A stretch of DNA of 64,000 nucleotides from Acetispira formosa (nom. nud.) (GTDB lineage Bacteria; Desulfobacterota; Desulfarculia; Adiutricales; Adiutricaceae), in the NCBI GenBank assembly GCA_023525915.1, contig CP026657.1:868001-932000 (forward strand). Reading direction: 5' to 3'. Below the pieces are notes generated by a model. That model was not told where the DNA came from. It ran no database searches and saw only the letters and a program-made list of their open reading frames with translations. Below, one piece after another: positions 18,401 to 28,410 of the stretch. How positions within the stretch are numbered: position 1 is the first letter of the stretch; each line of letters opens with the position of its first letter. The translations under genes and the position numbers were made by a program.

Positions 18401-21400
18401 ATATCCTGCACGGTGAAGACGGAGACGACCGTCTCAGTGGCGGCGCCGGCAATGATCTTCTCTACGGCGGCACCGGTGACGATTACCTCCACGGCGGCAC
18501 CGGCGACGACCTTCTGGACGGCGGTGAAGGAAACGATCAGCTTTACGGCGGCGACGGCAACGACCAGCTCGACGCAGGCGACGGCGACGACTACCTCAGC
18601 GGAGACGCCGGGGACGATTATCTTGATGGCGGAGCCGGAGACGATAAACTCTATGGCGGCACAGGCAATGATGTTCTGGACGGCGGAGCCGACGACGACA
18701 ACCTGGAAGGCGGCGCGGGCAACGATATTTATGTGTTCGGCAAGGGCTACGGTCACGACCTGGTCTTAAACTACGACACCGGCCTCAACCATTATGATCT
18801 GGTCCGCCTGAAGGGCCTGCAACTGGATGATGTTGAGTTCATCGGTGTTGACTCCGGCACCTTCGGCTATGAAGACCTGATCATCAGAATAAAAGATACC
18901 GGCGAGACCCTGGCCATTAAATGGGGTCTGGGCCGTCCGGGCTATGACCCCTACGGCCTGGAGGCTATCGAGTTCGGTGACGGCCGGGTCATGGCCTGGG
19001 CCGATTTAATGGCCGCCGGCCTTATCACCCACCTCACCGGCGAAGCCGCACGGCTGCTGCGTGAAGCCGCCCGCCTCAACAGCCTCGACGCCGGTGGCGG
19101 CAACGACACCGTCAACGGAAGCGCCTCCCATGACATTTTGGACGGCGGCGCCGGCAACGACACCCTTAACGGCGGCGCCGGCAACGACTTCCTGGCCGGC
19201 GGCGACGGCAACGACACCTTAAACGGCGGCGACGGCAACGACATCCTGGTCGGCGGCGCCGGCAACGATATCCTGGTCGGCGGAGCCGGAGCCGACGTCT
19301 TCATGTTCGGCCGCGGCGACGGCAGCGACACTATCAACTACGGCGACGCCAGTGATAAGGTCAATTTCTACAACCTCAACCCCGACGAGGTGGAGTTCTA
19401 TATCGAGCAGGTCGCTTCCATATACAACAGCGTCTACTACCCCAGCTACGATATAATCGTCAAAATCAAGGACACCGGCGAGACCCTCCGCATCCACTGG
19501 GCCATAAACATTTACAGCTACAGCAGCAGCTACTACCTCAGCGGCCCCCAGTATAACGTCGGTTCTTTTGAGTTCGCCGACGGCAGCAGCCTCAGTTGGT
19601 CCGAACTGATGAACTCCGGCCAGTTGATCATGCAGGGCGGTGACGGCAACGACTCCATGAATCCCCCGCTCTTCTACCCCGTCAACCTCTTCGGCGGGGC
19701 CGGCAACGACACCATCAATGGAACCAACAGCCACGATATCCTGCACGGTGAAGACGGAGACGACCGTCTCAGTGGCGGCGCCGGCAATGATCTTCTCTAC
19801 GGCGGCACCGGTGACGATTACCTCCACGGCGGCACCGGCGACGACCTTCTGGACGGCGGTGAAGGCAACGATCAGCTTTACGGCGGCGACGGCAACGACC
19901 AGCTCGACGCAGGCGACGGCGACGACTACCTCAGCGGAGACGCCGGGGATGATTATCTTGATGGCGGAGCCGGAGACGATAAACTCTATGGCGGCACAGG
20001 CAATGATGTTCTGGACGGCGGAGCCGGCGATGACTACCTGGAAGGCGGCGCGGGCAACGATATTTATGTGTTCGGCAAGGGCTACGGTCACGACCTGGTC
20101 TTAAACTACGACACCGGCCTTAACCATTATGATCTGGTCCGCCTAAAGGGTCTGCAGTTAGATGATGTTGAGTTCATCGGCGTCGACTCCGGCACCTTCG
20201 GCTATGAGGATCTGATCATCAGAATAAAAGATACCGGCGAGACCCTGGCCATTAAATGGGGCCTGGGCCGCCCCGGCTATGACCCCTACGGCCTGGAGGC
20301 TATCGAGTTCGGTGACGGCCGGGTCATGGCCTGGGCCGATTTAATGGCCGCCGGCCTGATCACCTACCTCACCGGCGAAGCAGCACGGCTGCTGCGCGAA
20401 GCCGCCCGCCTCACCAGCCTCGATGCCGGCGACGGCAATGACACCGTCAACGGAACCGCCTCCCATGACATTTTGGACGGCGGCGCCGGTAACGACACCC
20501 TTAACGGCGGCGCCGGCAACGACTTCCTGGCCGGCGGCGACGGCAACGACACACTGAACGGCGGCGACGGCAACGACATCCTGGTCGGCGGCGCCGGCAA
20601 CGATATCCTGGTCGGCGGAGCCGGAGCCGACGTCTTCATGTTCGGCCGCGGTGACGGCAGCGACACTATCAACTACGGTGACGCCAGTGATAAGGTCAAT
20701 TTCTACAACCTCAACCCCGACGAGGTGGAGTTCTATATCGAGCAGGTCGCTTCCATATACAACAGCGTCTACTACCCCAGCTACGATATAATCGTCAAAA
20801 TCAAGGACACCGGCGAGACCCTCCGCATCCATTGGGCCATAAACATTTACAGCTACAGCAGCAGCTACTACCTCAGCGGCCCCCAGTATAACGTCGGTTC
20901 CTTTGAGTTCGCCGACGGCAGCAGCCTCAGCTGGTCTGAGCTGATGAACTCCGGCCAGCTCATCATGCAGGGCGGCGACGGCAACGACTCCATGAATCCT
21001 CCGCTCTTCTACCCTGTCAACCTCTTCGGCGGGGCCGGCAACGACACCCTCAACGGAACTAACAGCCACGACGTTTTGCACGGCGAAGCCGGAGACGACC
21101 GTCTCAGTGGCGGCGCCGGCAATGATCTTCTCTACGGCGGCACCGGCGACGATTACCTCCACGGCGGTACCGGCGACGACCTTCTGGACGGCGGTGAAGG
21201 CAACGATCAGCTTTACGGCGGCGACGGCAACGACCAGCTCGACGCAGGTGACGGCGACGATTACCTCAGCGGAGACGCCGGGGACGATTATCTTGATGGC
21301 GGAGCCGGAGACGATAAACTCTATGGCGGTACAGGCAATGATGTTCTGGACGGCGGAGCCGGCGACGACTACCTGGAAGGCGGCGCGGGCAACGATATTT

Positions 21401-24234
21401 ATGTGTTCGGCAAAGGCTACGGTCACGACCTGGTCCTGAACTATGACACCGGCCTTAACCATTATGATCTGGTCCGCCTGAAGGGCCTGCAACTGGATGA
21501 TGTTGAGTTCATCGGCGTCGACTCCGGCACCTTCGGCTATGAAGACCTGATCATCAGAATAAAAGATACCGGCGAGACCCTGGCCATTAAATGGGGTCTG
21601 GGCCGTCCGGGCTATGACCCCTACGGCCTGGAGGCTATCGAGTTCGGCGACGGCCGGGTCATGGCCTGGGCCGATTTAATGGCCGCCGGCCTTATCACCC
21701 ACCTCACCGGCGAAGCCGCACGCCAACTGCGTGAAGCCGCCCGCCTCACCAGCCTCGACGCCGGCGACGGCAACGACACCGTCAACGGAACCGCCTCCCA
21801 TGACATTTTGGACGGCGGCGCCGGTAACGACACCCTTAACGGCGGAGCCGGCAACGACTTCCTGGCCGGCGGCGACGGCAACGACACCTTGAACGGCGGC
21901 GACGGCAACGACATCCTGGTCGGCGGCGCCGGCAACGACACCTTGAACGGCGGAGCCGGAGCCGACGTCTTCATGTTCGGCCGCGGCGACGGCAGCGACA
22001 CTATCAACTACGGTGACGCCAGTGATAAGGTCAATTTCTACAACCTCAACCCCGACGAGGTGGAGTTCTATATCGAGCAGGTCGCTTCCATATACAACAG
22101 CGTCTACTACCCCAGCTACGATATAATCGTCAAAATCAAGGACACCGGCGAGACCCTCCGCATCCATTGGGCCATAAACATTTACAGCTACAGCAGCAGC
22201 TACTACCTCAGCGGCCCCCAGTATAACGTCGGTTCCTTTGAGTTCGCCGACGGCAGCAGCCTCAGCTGGTCTGAGCTGATGAACTCCGGCCAGCTCATCA
22301 TGCAGGGCGGCGACGGCAACGACTCCATGAATCCTCCGCTCTTCTACCCTGTCAACCTCTTCGGCGGGGCCGGCAACGACACCCTCAACGGAACTAACAG
22401 CCACGATATCCTGCACGGCGAAGCCGGGGATGACCGCCTCAGTGGCGGCGCCGGCAATGATCTTCTCTACGGCGGCACCGGTGACGATTACCTCCACGGC
22501 GGCACCGGCGACGACCTTCTGGACGGCGGCGAAGGCAACGACCAGCTTTACGGCGGCGACGGCAATGACCAGCTCGACGCAGGGGACGGCGACGACTACC
22601 TCAGCGGAGGCAACGGCGACGACCGCCTGGATGGTGGTTCCGGTGCTGACCTTCTATATGGTGAAGCCGGCAATGATATCTTAGACGGCGGAGCCGGCGA
22701 TGACTATTTGGAAGGTGGCGCGGGCAACGATATTTATGTGTTCGGCAAGGGCTACGGTCACGACCTGGTCTTAAACTACGACACTGGCCTCAACCATTAT
22801 GATCTGGTCCGCCTGAAGGGCCTGCAACTGGATGAGGTTGAGTTCATCGGAGTCGACTCCGGCACCTTCGGCTATGAGGATCTGATCATCAGAATAAAAG
22901 ATACCGGCGAGACCCTGGCCATTAAATGGGGCCTGGGCCGCCCCGGCTATGACCCCTACGGCCTGGAGGGTATCGAATTCGGTGACGGCCGGGTCATGGC
23001 CTGGGCCGATTTAATGGCCGCCGGCCTTATCACCCACCTCACCGGCGAAGCCGCCCGGCTGCTGCGTGAAGCCGCCCGGCTGCTGCGTGAAGCCGCCCGC
23101 CTTACCAGCCTCGACGCCGGCGACGGCAACGACACCGTCAACGGAACCGCCTCCCATGACATCCTGGACGGCGGCGCCGGCAACGACACCCTCAACGGCG
23201 GCGCCGGCAACGACTTCCTGGCCGGCGGCGACGGCAACGACACCTTGAACGGCGGCGACGGCAACGACATCCTGGTCGGCGGCGCCGGCAACGACACCTT
23301 GAACGGCGGAGCCGGTGCCGACGTCTTCATGTTCGGCCGCGGCGACGGCAGCGACACTATCAACTACGGTGACGCCAGTGATAAGGTCAATTTCTACAAC
23401 CTCAACCCCGACGAGGTGGAGTTCTATATCGAGCAGGTCGCTTCCATATACAACAGCGTCTACTACCCCAGCTACGATATAATCGTCAAAATCAAGGACA
23501 CCGGCGAGACCCTCCGCATCCACTGGGCCATAAACATTTACAGCTACAGCAGCAGCTACTACCTCAGCGGCCCCCAGTATAACGTCGGTTCTTTTGAGTT
23601 CGCCGACGGCAGCAGCCTCAGCTGGTCAGAACTGATGAACTCCGGCCAGCTCATCATGCAGGGCGGCGACGGCAACGACTCCATGAATCCTCCGCTCTTC
23701 TACCCTGTCAACCTCTTCGGCGGGGCCGGCAACGACACCATCAACGGAACCAACAGCCACGATATCCTGCACGGCGAAGCCGGAGACGACCGTCTCAGTG
23801 GCGGCGCCGGCAATGATCTTCTCTATGGCGGCACCGGTGACGATTACCTCCATGGCGGGGCCGGAGACGACACCTATATCATACGTCACGGTGACGGCCA
23901 GGATACCATCAATAACACCGGGGGTGGAAATGACCTTCTAAAGTTCATTGACTTTAATCCGGCTGAATTGTGGTTTAGTCAGAGTGGCAATAATCTGGAA
24001 ATCAGAACGATCGGAGCTACTGACAAAGTTACGGTTCAGAATTGGTTTGCGGGTGATTACAAGATAGACACTATCCAAGCCGGTGACTGGAGCATCACCG
24101 AAGCTCAAGTAGCCCAAATGGTCCAGGCTATGGCTTCGTTCGGCGCTCCAATGGGGATAAACGACCAGTGGACGGACGAGCAGAAAGAGTCATTGACTCC
24201 CCTTCTCGCAGCCCATTGGACGCCAAAGCTTTGA
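9484..24234 (+). CDS. Giant RTX protein with FrpC-like self-processing module
   Basis: 4,916 residues; start ATG 9484 with AAAGGAG just upstream. No Sec signal, as expected for type I secretion. Parts: 1-168 helical head of unknown type; 169-187 proline-rich linker; from D188-P189 a module very like the Ca2+-dependent self-processing module of Neisseria FrpC ([53 protein letters not shown]-hand-like [13 protein letters not shown]); about 360-620 a region common in large RTX proteins; then about 4,100 residues of GGxGxD nonapeptides alternating with two HCBP-related domain types; last about 125 residues ([42 protein letters not shown]) resemble a type I secretion tail. No ABC exporter, membrane-fusion protein or acyltransferase is nearby. 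A giant Ca2+-stiffened adhesin is the likeliest role; toxin is possible. Confidence 0.9.
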   Translation: MNPQTSFVDHVLEKMEQGTNNSSLGQWQLDPDHSSLSPIAEAYQKLEDTGNNWREWQADPSTALEWLHEEARGVYENYYTCNYDQRPDRAYLLALKDFKSQLLELMGDHGDERAEGNEYQDILHRLDFEISSAENLVKNNSFLVHFIKYPQIINCELSIANCFYAGQTYTPPPPPPPAPPKPTPPRKDPLVLDLDGDGLETTGISGNRPIMFDHDGDGQRQATGWVASDDGLLVMDRNGDGLINDGRELFGENTLKNDGSGDTCTDAFAALAQEDTNGDGVVDANDANWADLRVWRDLNQDGISQECELFTMDELGITSISTDKQVVNKEVTGGAQTGQGTFTKSDGTTGQTGQFEFDNNPFFSDYVDSWDIPDYMKDLPDFGASGALRDLLQACLGSGPLRSLLDQYSSAGTRAEQMAALESLLYSWSNTSGMATSMEARSVGHYNVVNKTFSGAALDEWNRKLHILEAFNGQYFFTLPKDLKPGEKLHYSLAVSGGTNGQLPTLTITYNQTQINLLNQAYEALIDNVLLGLAMQTRLGSIFDLIDVTVAPDTFDMKLDFSQVKLHFINGMYVNIWEAFSDLMDFNRGMNILMPGKGWDGFDLAHQLIKGWGPNSTLDELYKELQISINGRPGYYTTGSYRSDMIIGGAGNDTLTGLGGNDALYGEGGNDRLFGGDGYDYIRGGEGNDYIEGGECCDQLFGDEGDDTIYGGNGNDKIWGGTGNDKLYGDAGNDTIHGDDGNDLLSGGAGNDTLYGDDGNDTLLGDDGEDRLYGGEGNDTLHGGADNDSLYGENGDDTLNGDDGDDSLYGGAGDDKLYGGEGNDILDGGAGDDYLEGGAGDDIYVFGKGSGHDLVMNYDNGLNSNDYDMVRLAGLKQGEVEFFSIDSSTSGYRELIIRIKETGETMTIKWGLGQPDYDPCSLEAIEFGDGRVMTVGDLMAGGLITHLTGEAADQLREAANLGSLSGGPGNDTINGTASHDFLDGGAGNDFIEGGDGNDTLNGGAGNDFLAGGDGNDTLNGGDGNDILLGGAGNDILVGGTGADVFMFGRGDGTDTINYGEAGDKVNFYNLNPDEVEFYIEQVASIYNSVYYPSYDIIVKIKDTGETLRIHWAINIYSYSSSYYLSGPQYNVGSFEFADGSSLSWSELMNSGQLIMQGGDGNDSMNPPLFYPVNLFGGAGNDTINGTNSHDILHGEAGDDRLYGRAGNDTLYGDDGDDTLLGDAGEDRLYGGEGNDTLHGGADNDYLHGENGNDTLNGDAGDDYLNGGAGDDKLYGGTGNDVLDGGAGDDYLEGGAGNDIYVFGKGYGHDLVLNYDTGLNHYDLVRLKGLQMDDVEFIGVDSGTFGYEDLIIRIKDTGETLAIKWGLGRPGYDPYGLEAIEFGDGRVMAWADLMAAGLITHLTGEAARQLREAARLTSLDPGDGNDTVNGTASHDILDGGAGNDTLNGGAGNDFLAGGDGNDTLNGGDGNDILVGGAGNDTLNGGAGADVFMFGRGDGTDTINYGDASDKVNFYNLNPDEVEFYIEQVASIYNSVYYPSYDIIVKIKDTGETLRIHWAINIYSYSSSYYLSGPQYNVGSFEFADGSSLSWSELMNSGQLIMQGGDGNDSMNPPLFYPVNLFGGAGNDTINGTNSHDILHGEAGDDRLYGRAGNDTLYGDDGDDTLLGDAGEDRLYGGEGNDTLHGGVDNDYLHGENGNDTLNGDAGDDYLDGGAGDDKLYGGTGNDVLDGGAGDDYLEGGAGNDIYVFGKGYGHDLVLNYDTGLNHYDLVRLKGLQLDDIEFIGVDSGTFGYEDLIIRIKDTGETLAIKWGLGRPGYDPYGLEAIEFGDGRVMAWADLMAAGLITHLTGEAARLLREAARLTSLDAGDGNDTVNGTASHDILDGGAGNDTLNGGAGNDFLAGGDGNDTLNGGDGNDILVGGAGNDILAGGAGADVFMFGRGDGSDTINYGDASDKVNFYNLNPDEVEFYIEQVASIYNSVYYPSYDIIVKIKDTGETLRIHWAINIYSYSSSYYLSGPQYNVGSFEFADGSSLSWSELMNSGQLIMQGGDGNDTMNPPLFYPVNLFGGAGNDTLNGTNSHDILHGEDGDDRLSGGAGNDLLYGGTGDDYLHGGTGDDLLDGGEGNDQLYGGDGNDQLDAGDGDDYLSGGNGDDRLDGGSGADRLYGEAGNDILDGGAGDDYLEGGAGNDIYVFGKGYGHDLVLNYDTGLNHYDLVRLKGLQLDDVEFIGVDSGTFGYEDLIIRIKDTGETLAIKWGLGRPGYDPYGLEAIEFGDGRVMAWADLMAAGLITYLTGEAARQLREAARLTSLDAGDGNDTVNGTASHDILDGGAGNDTLNGGAGNDFLAGADGNDTLNGGDGNDILVGGAGNDTLNGGAGADVFMFGRGDGSDTINYGDASDKVSFYNLNPDEVEFYIEQVASIYNSVYYPSYDIIVKIKDTGETLRIHWAINIYSYSSSYYLSGPQYNVGSFEFADGSSLSWSELMNSGQLIMQGGDGNDTNDTMTPPLFYPVKLFGGGGNDTLNGTNSHDVLHGEAGDDRLSGGAGNDLLYGGTGDDYLHGGTGDDLLDGGEGNDQLYGGDGNDQLDAGDGDDYLSGDAGDDYLDGGAGDDKLYGGTGNDVLDGGADDDNLEGGAGNDIYVFGKGYGHDLVLNYDTGLNHYDLVRLKGLQLDDVEFIGVDSGTFGYEDLIIRIKDTGETLAIKWGLGRPGYDPYGLEAIEFGDGRVMAWADLMAAGLITYLTGEAARQLREAARLTSLDAGDGNDTVNGTASHDILDGGAGNDTLNGGAGNDFLAGGDGNDTLNGGDGNDILVGGAGNDTLNGGAGADVFMFGRGDGSDTINYGDASDKVSFYNLNPDEVEFYIEQVASIYNSVYYPSYDIIVKIKDTGETLRIHWAINIYSYSSSYYLSGPQYNVGSFEFADGSSLSWSELMNSGQLIMQGGDGNDSMNPPLFYPVNLFGGAGNDTINGTNSHDILHGEDGDDRLSGGAGNDLLYGGTGDDYLHGGTGDDLLDGGEGNDQLYGGDGNDQLDAGDGDDYLSGDAGDDYLDGGAGDDKLYGGTGNDVLDGGADDDNLEGGAGNDIYVFGKGYGHDLVLNYDTGLNHYDLVRLKGLQLDDVEFIGVDSGTFGYEDLIIRIKDTGETLAIKWGLGRPGYDPYGLEAIEFGDGRVMAWADLMAAGLITHLTGEAARLLREAARLNSLDAGGGNDTVNGSASHDILDGGAGNDTLNGGAGNDFLAGGDGNDTLNGGDGNDILVGGAGNDILVGGAGADVFMFGRGDGSDTINYGDASDKVNFYNLNPDEVEFYIEQVASIYNSVYYPSYDIIVKIKDTGETLRIHWAINIYSYSSSYYLSGPQYNVGSFEFADGSSLSWSELMNSGQLIMQGGDGNDSMNPPLFYPVNLFGGAGNDTINGTNSHDILHGEDGDDRLSGGAGNDLLYGGTGDDYLHGGTGDDLLDGGEGNDQLYGGDGNDQLDAGDGDDYLSGDAGDDYLDGGAGDDKLYGGTGNDVLDGGAGDDYLEGGAGNDIYVFGKGYGHDLVLNYDTGLNHYDLVRLKGLQLDDVEFIGVDSGTFGYEDLIIRIKDTGETLAIKWGLGRPGYDPYGLEAIEFGDGRVMAWADLMAAGLITYLTGEAARLLREAARLTSLDAGDGNDTVNGTASHDILDGGAGNDTLNGGAGNDFLAGGDGNDTLNGGDGNDILVGGAGNDILVGGAGADVFMFGRGDGSDTINYGDASDKVNFYNLNPDEVEFYIEQVASIYNSVYYPSYDIIVKIKDTGETLRIHWAINIYSYSSSYYLSGPQYNVGSFEFADGSSLSWSELMNSGQLIMQGGDGNDSMNPPLFYPVNLFGGAGNDTLNGTNSHDVLHGEAGDDRLSGGAGNDLLYGGTGDDYLHGGTGDDLLDGGEGNDQLYGGDGNDQLDAGDGDDYLSGDAGDDYLDGGAGDDKLYGGTGNDVLDGGAGDDYLEGGAGNDIYVFGKGYGHDLVLNYDTGLNHYDLVRLKGLQLDDVEFIGVDSGTFGYEDLIIRIKDTGETLAIKWGLGRPGYDPYGLEAIEFGDGRVMAWADLMAAGLITHLTGEAARQLREAARLTSLDAGDGNDTVNGTASHDILDGGAGNDTLNGGAGNDFLAGGDGNDTLNGGDGNDILVGGAGNDTLNGGAGADVFMFGRGDGSDTINYGDASDKVNFYNLNPDEVEFYIEQVASIYNSVYYPSYDIIVKIKDTGETLRIHWAINIYSYSSSYYLSGPQYNVGSFEFADGSSLSWSELMNSGQLIMQGGDGNDSMNPPLFYPVNLFGGAGNDTLNGTNSHDILHGEAGDDRLSGGAGNDLLYGGTGDDYLHGGTGDDLLDGGEGNDQLYGGDGNDQLDAGDGDDYLSGGNGDDRLDGGSGADLLYGEAGNDILDGGAGDDYLEGGAGNDIYVFGKGYGHDLVLNYDTGLNHYDLVRLKGLQLDEVEFIGVDSGTFGYEDLIIRIKDTGETLAIKWGLGRPGYDPYGLEGIEFGDGRVMAWADLMAAGLITHLTGEAARLLREAARLLREAARLTSLDAGDGNDTVNGTASHDILDGGAGNDTLNGGAGNDFLAGGDGNDTLNGGDGNDILVGGAGNDTLNGGAGADVFMFGRGDGSDTINYGDASDKVNFYNLNPDEVEFYIEQVASIYNSVYYPSYDIIVKIKDTGETLRIHWAINIYSYSSSYYLSGPQYNVGSFEFADGSSLSWSELMNSGQLIMQGGDGNDSMNPPLFYPVNLFGGAGNDTINGTNSHDILHGEAGDDRLSGGAGNDLLYGGTGDDYLHGGAGDDTYIIRHGDGQDTINNTGGGNDLLKFIDFNPAELWFSQSGNNLEIRTIGATDKVTVQNWFAGDYKIDTIQAGDWSITEAQVAQMVQAMASFGAPMGINDQWTDEQKESLTPLLAAHWTPKL
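11401..23870 (+). repeat. Nine tandem RTX super-repeats, period 1,335 bp
   Basis: The anchor TTTATGTGTTCGGCAA occurs at 12011, 13379, 14714, 16049, 17393, 18728, 20063, 21398 and 22733. Six of the eight intervals are exactly 1,335 bp (445 codons). The first is 1,368 (diverged first unit). One is 1,344, matching an extra NDT codon triplet (NDTNDT) near 16975. Each unit is: RTX block, first HCBP-related domain ([16 protein letters not shown]...), RTX block, second HCBP-related domain ([17 protein letters not shown]...). The second domain is nearly invariant at DNA level across units. Confidence 0.95.
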
Positions 24235-24282
24235 TGGATCGCTCCGTCACCACTAACAGTTTTATATAGATTCAATACAATC

Positions 24283-24320
24283 CCAAAGCCCTTGAAAATT
24301 CAGGGGCTTTGGATTTTTCT
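24283..24320 (+). terminator. Intrinsic terminator of the RTX gene
   Basis: Stem CCAAAGCCC (24283-24291) / GGGCTTTGG (24304-24312) followed by ATTTTTCT, 49 bases after the TGA. Confidence 0.9.
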
Positions 24321-24728
24321 AACGGCCAGCTTAATTGCGCACGGTTTCAATCAATTTTCATATAACATATTGCATCAGAGGCGGCCTTGCTGACGGTGTC
24401 CGCCGAGGCATGACCAGCAGGGCTTTTTTGCCGTACTGTTCCCTGGGTACAATTCACCCAGACGGCCGTCTCCAAATTCAAATCAGGCGAACACATACAT
24501 GTCGAATTATTTTATGTCCGCCGTTCTTCCTCACTTGGATATCAACAACTCCTGCTCTTCTTGATTTAGAAGAACCGATGTTGTAATATCACATTAACTC
24601 AAGGTTAATATATTGACCAGATTCGGCTTATAAGAACGGCGAGGTTATGGCCTGGGTTGTTTGCTTAGCTATCACTTCTCTGGCATGGCCAAATGGACGC
24701 CATGCACCAAGGCCGCACATGAGGGCTT
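24321..24728. other. Intergenic region, nothing supported
   Basis: About 400 bases. One 83-codon frame (24335-24586) has unlikely composition and no RBS. I see no RNA gene. A short stretch near 24640 (ACGGCGAGGTTATGGCCTGG) weakly resembles the RTX repeat DNA for DGRVMAWAD; this is too short to call a relic. Confidence 0.4.
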
Positions 24729-25019
24729 ATGAGTAAGATTAAAGAAACCTTGTTTGCTGTGTTTGTAATATTTATATGTCTTCCTGTTTCAAGGGAAGTG
24801 GAATCCAGGATTGCGTCACGCGTAGGATCAAAGTTTGGAGGATTTGTTGGCATAATATTGATAATACTAATGCCGACCTTTTTGCTCTTAATGTGGCGGT
24901 TCTTAAAAAATCATTCCTTTGAAATAAAATTCTGGTGGTCCAAGTATGGAGGCATCACAATCCTTGCAATCATATTATTACTGGCGGCGGCATACTTCAT
25001 TTATCCATCCGCAAGCTAA
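24729..25019 (+). CDS. Small membrane protein
   Basis: 96 residues, ATG 24729 preceded by GAGGG. Hydrophobic segments at about 7-19 (short), 37-57 and 73-92, separated by basic stretches. I recognise no family. Length and hydrophobicity resemble the two small membrane proteins encoded on the opposite strand just downstream; all three may be lineage-specific. Confidence 0.55.
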   Translation: MSKIKETLFAVFVIFICLPVSREVESRIASRVGSKFGGFVGIILIILMPTFLLLMWRFLKNHSFEIKFWWSKYGGITILAIILLLAAAYFIYPSAS

Positions 25020-25105
25020 AAGATTGACGACAGGTATGGTATGGCTCTACACCTTGTCACTTTCAGGAGCCTGGTGATGCTTTCTGTAGCTGATTGTAGC
25101 GGCGC

Positions 25106-25402
25106 TCACCAGATATAAGGCCCGCCGGTCAGCAATATGATAAAGCCGATAATCGTCAATGGCCATAACAGTGAAGCGCCGACGCAAAGCAGTATGAGAG
25201 AAAACAGGTTTACGCCATCCCTGCTATGGCCCATAGACAGCAATACCAGAAGAAAGCATATTGGTATACCCTTCACATATATTCGCCAGATAGCCGAGAG
25301 TGTGGGATTCACCCTGCTCGCGGTTCGCTCGATGTATCCTCCGCAGTGCGGGCACAGCGATATGTTTCCGTTCATGTTCCTATTGCATTTCGGGCATAGC
25401 AT
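25106..25402 (-). CDS. Zinc-ribbon small membrane protein
   Basis: 98 residues. An N-terminal zinc ribbon (CPKC at 3-6 and CPHC at 17-20) is followed by two to three membrane segments (about 47-60, 66-80 and 82-95). This zinc_ribbon plus transmembrane arrangement is common in small uncharacterised bacterial membrane proteins. It follows the 84-residue membrane protein by 21 bases, so the two probably form an operon. Function unknown. Confidence 0.6.
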   Translation of the reverse strand: MLCPKCNRNMNGNISLCPHCGGYIERTASRVNPTLSAIWRIYVKGIPICFLLVLLSMGHSRDGVNLFSLILLCVGASLLWPLTIIGFIILLTGGPYIW

Positions 25403-25423
25403 GTTTACATTGGGCCGCTGCTG

Positions 25424-25678
25424 TTATTGAGGCTGTTCCTGTCTTTCATTTTCATCTTTCGACTTCTCGCGTGAAAAGTAATAAGCCAGACCGCAGACGC
25501 CACCAATAATAACCACTCGAACAACCTTATAGCCATTGGCAAGGCCTTCAGTGCTCAAGCCAAAGAATTCCCCGACAAGGGCCCAGTACCTTATGAAATT
25601 ATCACTGTCGACAATAAAGTAGGCACAGACCGCGCCCGCAATCAATAATATCCAAAACTTTATATTATATTTTTCCAT
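25424..25678 (-). CDS. Small membrane protein
   Basis: 84 residues, MEKYNIKFWILLIAG to REKSKDENERQEQPQ. Membrane segments at about 8-24 and 52-67 and a highly charged C-terminal tail. First gene of a probable two-gene operon with the zinc-ribbon protein downstream. No family recognised. Confidence 0.5.
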   Translation of the reverse strand: MEKYNIKFWILLIAGAVCAYFIVDSDNFIRYWALVGEFFGLSTEGLANGYKVVRVVIIGGVCGLAYYFSREKSKDENERQEQPQ

Positions 25679-25897
25679 ACCACACCTTCATTACAATTTA
25701 AACCAGCTGCCCAGACCATAATATATATTCCTGAACTCCAGCAGGTGACACCCGGTCAGTAAGGTCGGGCTCACCGCCCCTATAATAGCATAATACTTGG
25801 GGCCCAATGTGTAAGCTTTCGCCCAATAGGCTTCCAGTTGAAAACGCTGGCGAACCCAAATGTCTTATCAGAGCAACCGTGTGCCGCCTCCACACAA

Positions 25898-25929
25898 AAA
25901 GCGGCCCCGCTGTTTTGCGGAGCCGCTTT
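25898..25929 (-). terminator. Intrinsic terminator of the histidine operon
   Basis: On the minus strand AAAGCGGCTCCGC / GCGGGGCCGCTTT (one mismatch) followed by TTGTGTGG. It lies about 95 bases beyond the racemase stop. A 21-bp motif between stop and hairpin (25952-25972) recurs beyond the BCCT gene at 31724-31744. Confidence 0.8.
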
Positions 25930-26024
25930 GTCAGGGCCGGACGACTTTGCTTTGCGAGGTGTATGACGAACCGGGTTCCCCTTGACAGCAGCATGCCTGC
26001 CATCGCTCAGACCAGCGCGAGAGC

Positions 26025-26849
26025 CTACAGATAGGCGACCCCGCGAGCCACCAGTTTCACATTGCCGCTGATCACGGTTTTCATGGTCCGGTCAGGTTTA
26101 TAACCGGACATGACGGTTATAACGCCGCCAGGCTGGGCAATGTCCACACCAACAGTCCCCTGTGCCTTATGAGCGAGGTAAGCGCCCAAGGCAGCCGAGC
26201 CTGAACCGCAGCCGCGCTCCCAGACAAAACTGTCAGTGGATTCAACATAGATCAGAGGTTTAATAAAGTTTCTCACCCGGTCATACAAAATAAGGCCAAG
26301 GGCTTCGGCACTGAAATTGCTTTTCCACTCCCTCAAAGCCCGCTCCGCGAAAATGGCTTTGTCGCCCGAGACCAGGTCGACATCGACAATAATATGGGTA
26401 ATGCCTTCCAGGGTCACCACATTGATTTGGTAGTCCTCCCCTTTCAGATGCAGGGTGAGCTGCTCTATTTTTTCCGGCCGGGGCATTTCCACTGAACAGT
26501 GGGCCTCATGCCCCTGAAGGGTCAAATCCACATTTATTATGCCATCCAGCCCGGAAACCTCCAGCGGCACATCCACCGGACGTCCGTCCGGTATTTCCCG
26601 GCCCATGGCCAGAACAGCGGCCAGCGACATAGTGGCGTTGCCGCAGAATTCTCCGCCCATCATCTGAAGGCGGCCCCAGGCGTCGGGATTGTGTTCCGGC
26701 GCTTCAATGAAGCCGACCTGCTCCGCGAAAACGCCATCGTATTTCATCAGTTCCTGGGCCACCTCTTTGTGAAGTTCACGAGGGACCGGGCTTTCCACCA
26801 GTATGGTCATGTTCTGGGTCGGACTCAATTTAATGAACTGGATATCCAT
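26025..26849 (-). CDS. Histidine racemase, CntK/DapF fold
   Basis: 274 residues; ATG 26849 with AGGAG upstream. A PLP-independent racemase of the diaminopimelate-epimerase fold. Its landmarks match staphylococcal CntK histidine racemase rather than DapF: NMTILVES (13-20), AEQVGFIEAP (42-51), GEFCGNATMS (66-75), KPLIYVESTDSFVWERGCGSGSA (197-219), then QPGG and a glycine/valine-rich end. The two catalytic cysteines would be C69 and C214. It would interconvert L- and D-histidine in the cytoplasm. CntK feeds staphylopine synthesis, but no nicotianamine-synthase or opine dehydrogenase gene is near. Here it follows a transporter and hutH on the same strand, which fits racemising D-histidine into the L-histidine degradation route. 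Substrate is inferred from similarity and context. Confidence 0.8.
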   Translation of the reverse strand: MDIQFIKLSPTQNMTILVESPVPRELHKEVAQELMKYDGVFAEQVGFIEAPEHNPDAWGRLQMMGGEFCGNATMSLAAVLAMGREIPDGRPVDVPLEVSGLDGIINVDLTLQGHEAHCSVEMPRPEKIEQLTLHLKGEDYQINVVTLEGITHIIVDVDLVSGDKAIFAERALREWKSNFSAEALGLILYDRVRNFIKPLIYVESTDSFVWERGCGSGSAALGAYLAHKAQGTVGVDIAQPGGVITVMSGYKPDRTMKTVISGNVKLVARGVAYL

Positions 26850-27013
26850 ATGTTTCTCCTGCCGGGCGGGTTGATTGACGATTTTATTATTTTATCATTG
26901 GGGAGTTTTTTGATCAAAAAGATTTGTGAAAATTTATTGGCGGTATTATTCAATATATCAGGTTTGAAGGCCGTGGGGGCAAGCCCCCACGGCGTTTGAC
27001 TGGACGGCGGCGA

Positions 27014-28331
27014 TTACATCATCATCGCGCCAACGGTTCCGAAGATGATAAGAGGAATGTTGAAGTGAAGGAAGGTGGGCACGCAGGTGTCCCAGATATG
27101 ATCGTGCTGCCCGTCGGCATTGAGACCGGCGGTTGGGCCAAGCGTTGAGTCGGAAGCCGGGGAACCGGCGTCGCCCAGAGCGCCGGCAACGCCCACCAGA
27201 ATGGCGGTGGCCGGAGCCGAGAAACCCAGGGCCAGGCACAGCGGCACATAGATCGTGGCGATGATGGGAATCGTACCAAAGGAGGTGCCGATGCCCATGG
27301 TAATTATCAGACCAATCAGAAGCATAACAATGGCGGCCAGAAGCTTGCTGCCGCCGACAATGGCCGCTGAAGCCTGGACAATGGCGTCAACGCCGCCGGT
27401 TTCGCGAATAACGTTGCCGAAGCCGGAAGCAACCAGCATGACGAAAGCGATGAAGCCCATTAGCCTGATGCCGCCGTTCATGGTGCTGTCCATATCACTG
27501 AAGGGAATAGCTTTGAAAGCGACCATAATCGACAGGCCGATCAGCGCGCCAAGGGGCAGAGAATCTGTCAAAAGCTGCACAACGAAAGCGCTGATCGCGC
27601 CAAGGCCCGCGCCGAGATGCTGCATGGTGAAATGATCGGTGACCATATGGCTCGGAGTATCGCAATCGCTGCCAAGGCTGACCTCGCGGTTTTCATATTG
27701 ACGGGGTTTGCGATAGCTGATGAAAATAGCTATCATCAGGCCGCAAAACATGCCCAGGCCGGGAACCAGCATGTAGGACCAGATTTTGGAGCTTTCCACC
27801 GCCATGCCGTTAAGAGCCAGATTGTCGGCGATGATACCCTGGAAAATAAGCCCGAAACCGGCAGGAATGGCGATGTAAGGAGCTTTAAGACCGAAAGTCA
27901 GGGCGCATGCCGCGGCGCGACGGTCAAGCTTCATGTCGTTCATTACCTTACAACAGGGGCGGAATTAGAATGGGAATGAAAGCGATGTGAACAGGAATGA
28001 TGTTCTGGGAACAGCAGGCAATGGCCGCGATCACCAAAAGGAAAATCTTCCCGCTCTTGCCGACAACTTTCTCAACCTTCTGGGAAAGAATAGTCGCCAG
28101 ACCGGTCTGTGAAATACCAACGGCCAAAGCACCCAAAAGGATGTAGCTCAAGGCGGTGTTCGACTGGCCTCCCATGCCGTCGATCAGAAGTGACATGGTC
28201 TGGCCGAGTGAAAAACCGCTCATCAGACCGGCCACCACGGCCGAGATCATGATGGTCAGCAAAATGTTCACTTTCAACAGACACAGGATGCACATTACCA
28301 GAACTGAAATTAATACGGGGTTTGTCAGCAT
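27014..28331 (-). pseudogene. YuiF/NhaC-type amino-acid transporter, split by frameshift
   Basis: Two adjacent frames make one transporter: 28331-27948 (MLTNPVLISVLVMCILCLL to HIAFIPILIPPLL, TAA) and 27943-27014 (MNDMKLDRRAAACALTFGLKAPYIA to TVGAMMM). Removing one T from TTGTAAGG at about 27950 restores L-L-K-V-M-N-D-M-K-L-D-R-R, as in YuiF-type proteins, giving a normal length of about 438 residues with about a dozen membrane helices. The start at 28331 has AGGAGG. Homologues of YuiF are predicted to move amino acids, histidine among them, which suits its place between hutH and the racemase. Either a real knock-out, a sequencing error, programmed +1 frameshifting, or stop-restart at ATG 27943. 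Confidence 0.8.
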
Positions 28332-28410
28332 ATTTCCTTCTCCTCCTGGAAATCGTTTGACGGTTAATCCCATAAGGAAGCCGCTCCCCCACCGGAAGCG
28401 GCCCCAGTCT

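Noticed and set aside
11400..23870. CRISPR array
   Set aside because: The regular repeats are in-frame protein repeats with a 1,335-bp period; no 20-50 bp repeat/spacer pattern and no cas genes occur.
9547..23890. Many long open frames antisense or out of frame within the RTX gene (for example 10-300+ residue Val/Ala-rich or Pro/Ser-rich frames)
   Set aside because: They arise from the GGN-GGN-AAY-GAY codon periodicity of the repeats, recur once per 1,335-bp unit, and have no RBS or family features.
24335..24586. 83-codon plus-strand frame after the RTX gene
   Set aside because: No RBS, odd composition (Cys/Arg/Pro-rich), no neighbour relation.
25698..26003. 101-codon minus-strand frame beyond the racemase stop
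   Set aside because: It runs through the terminator hairpin and the 21-bp 3'-UTR motif and has no RBS.
26025..26849. Diaminopimelate epimerase (dapF)
   Set aside because: The fold is shared, but NMTILVES, AEQVGFIEAP, GEFCGNATMS and the QPGG region follow histidine racemase CntK, and no lysine-pathway gene is adjacent.
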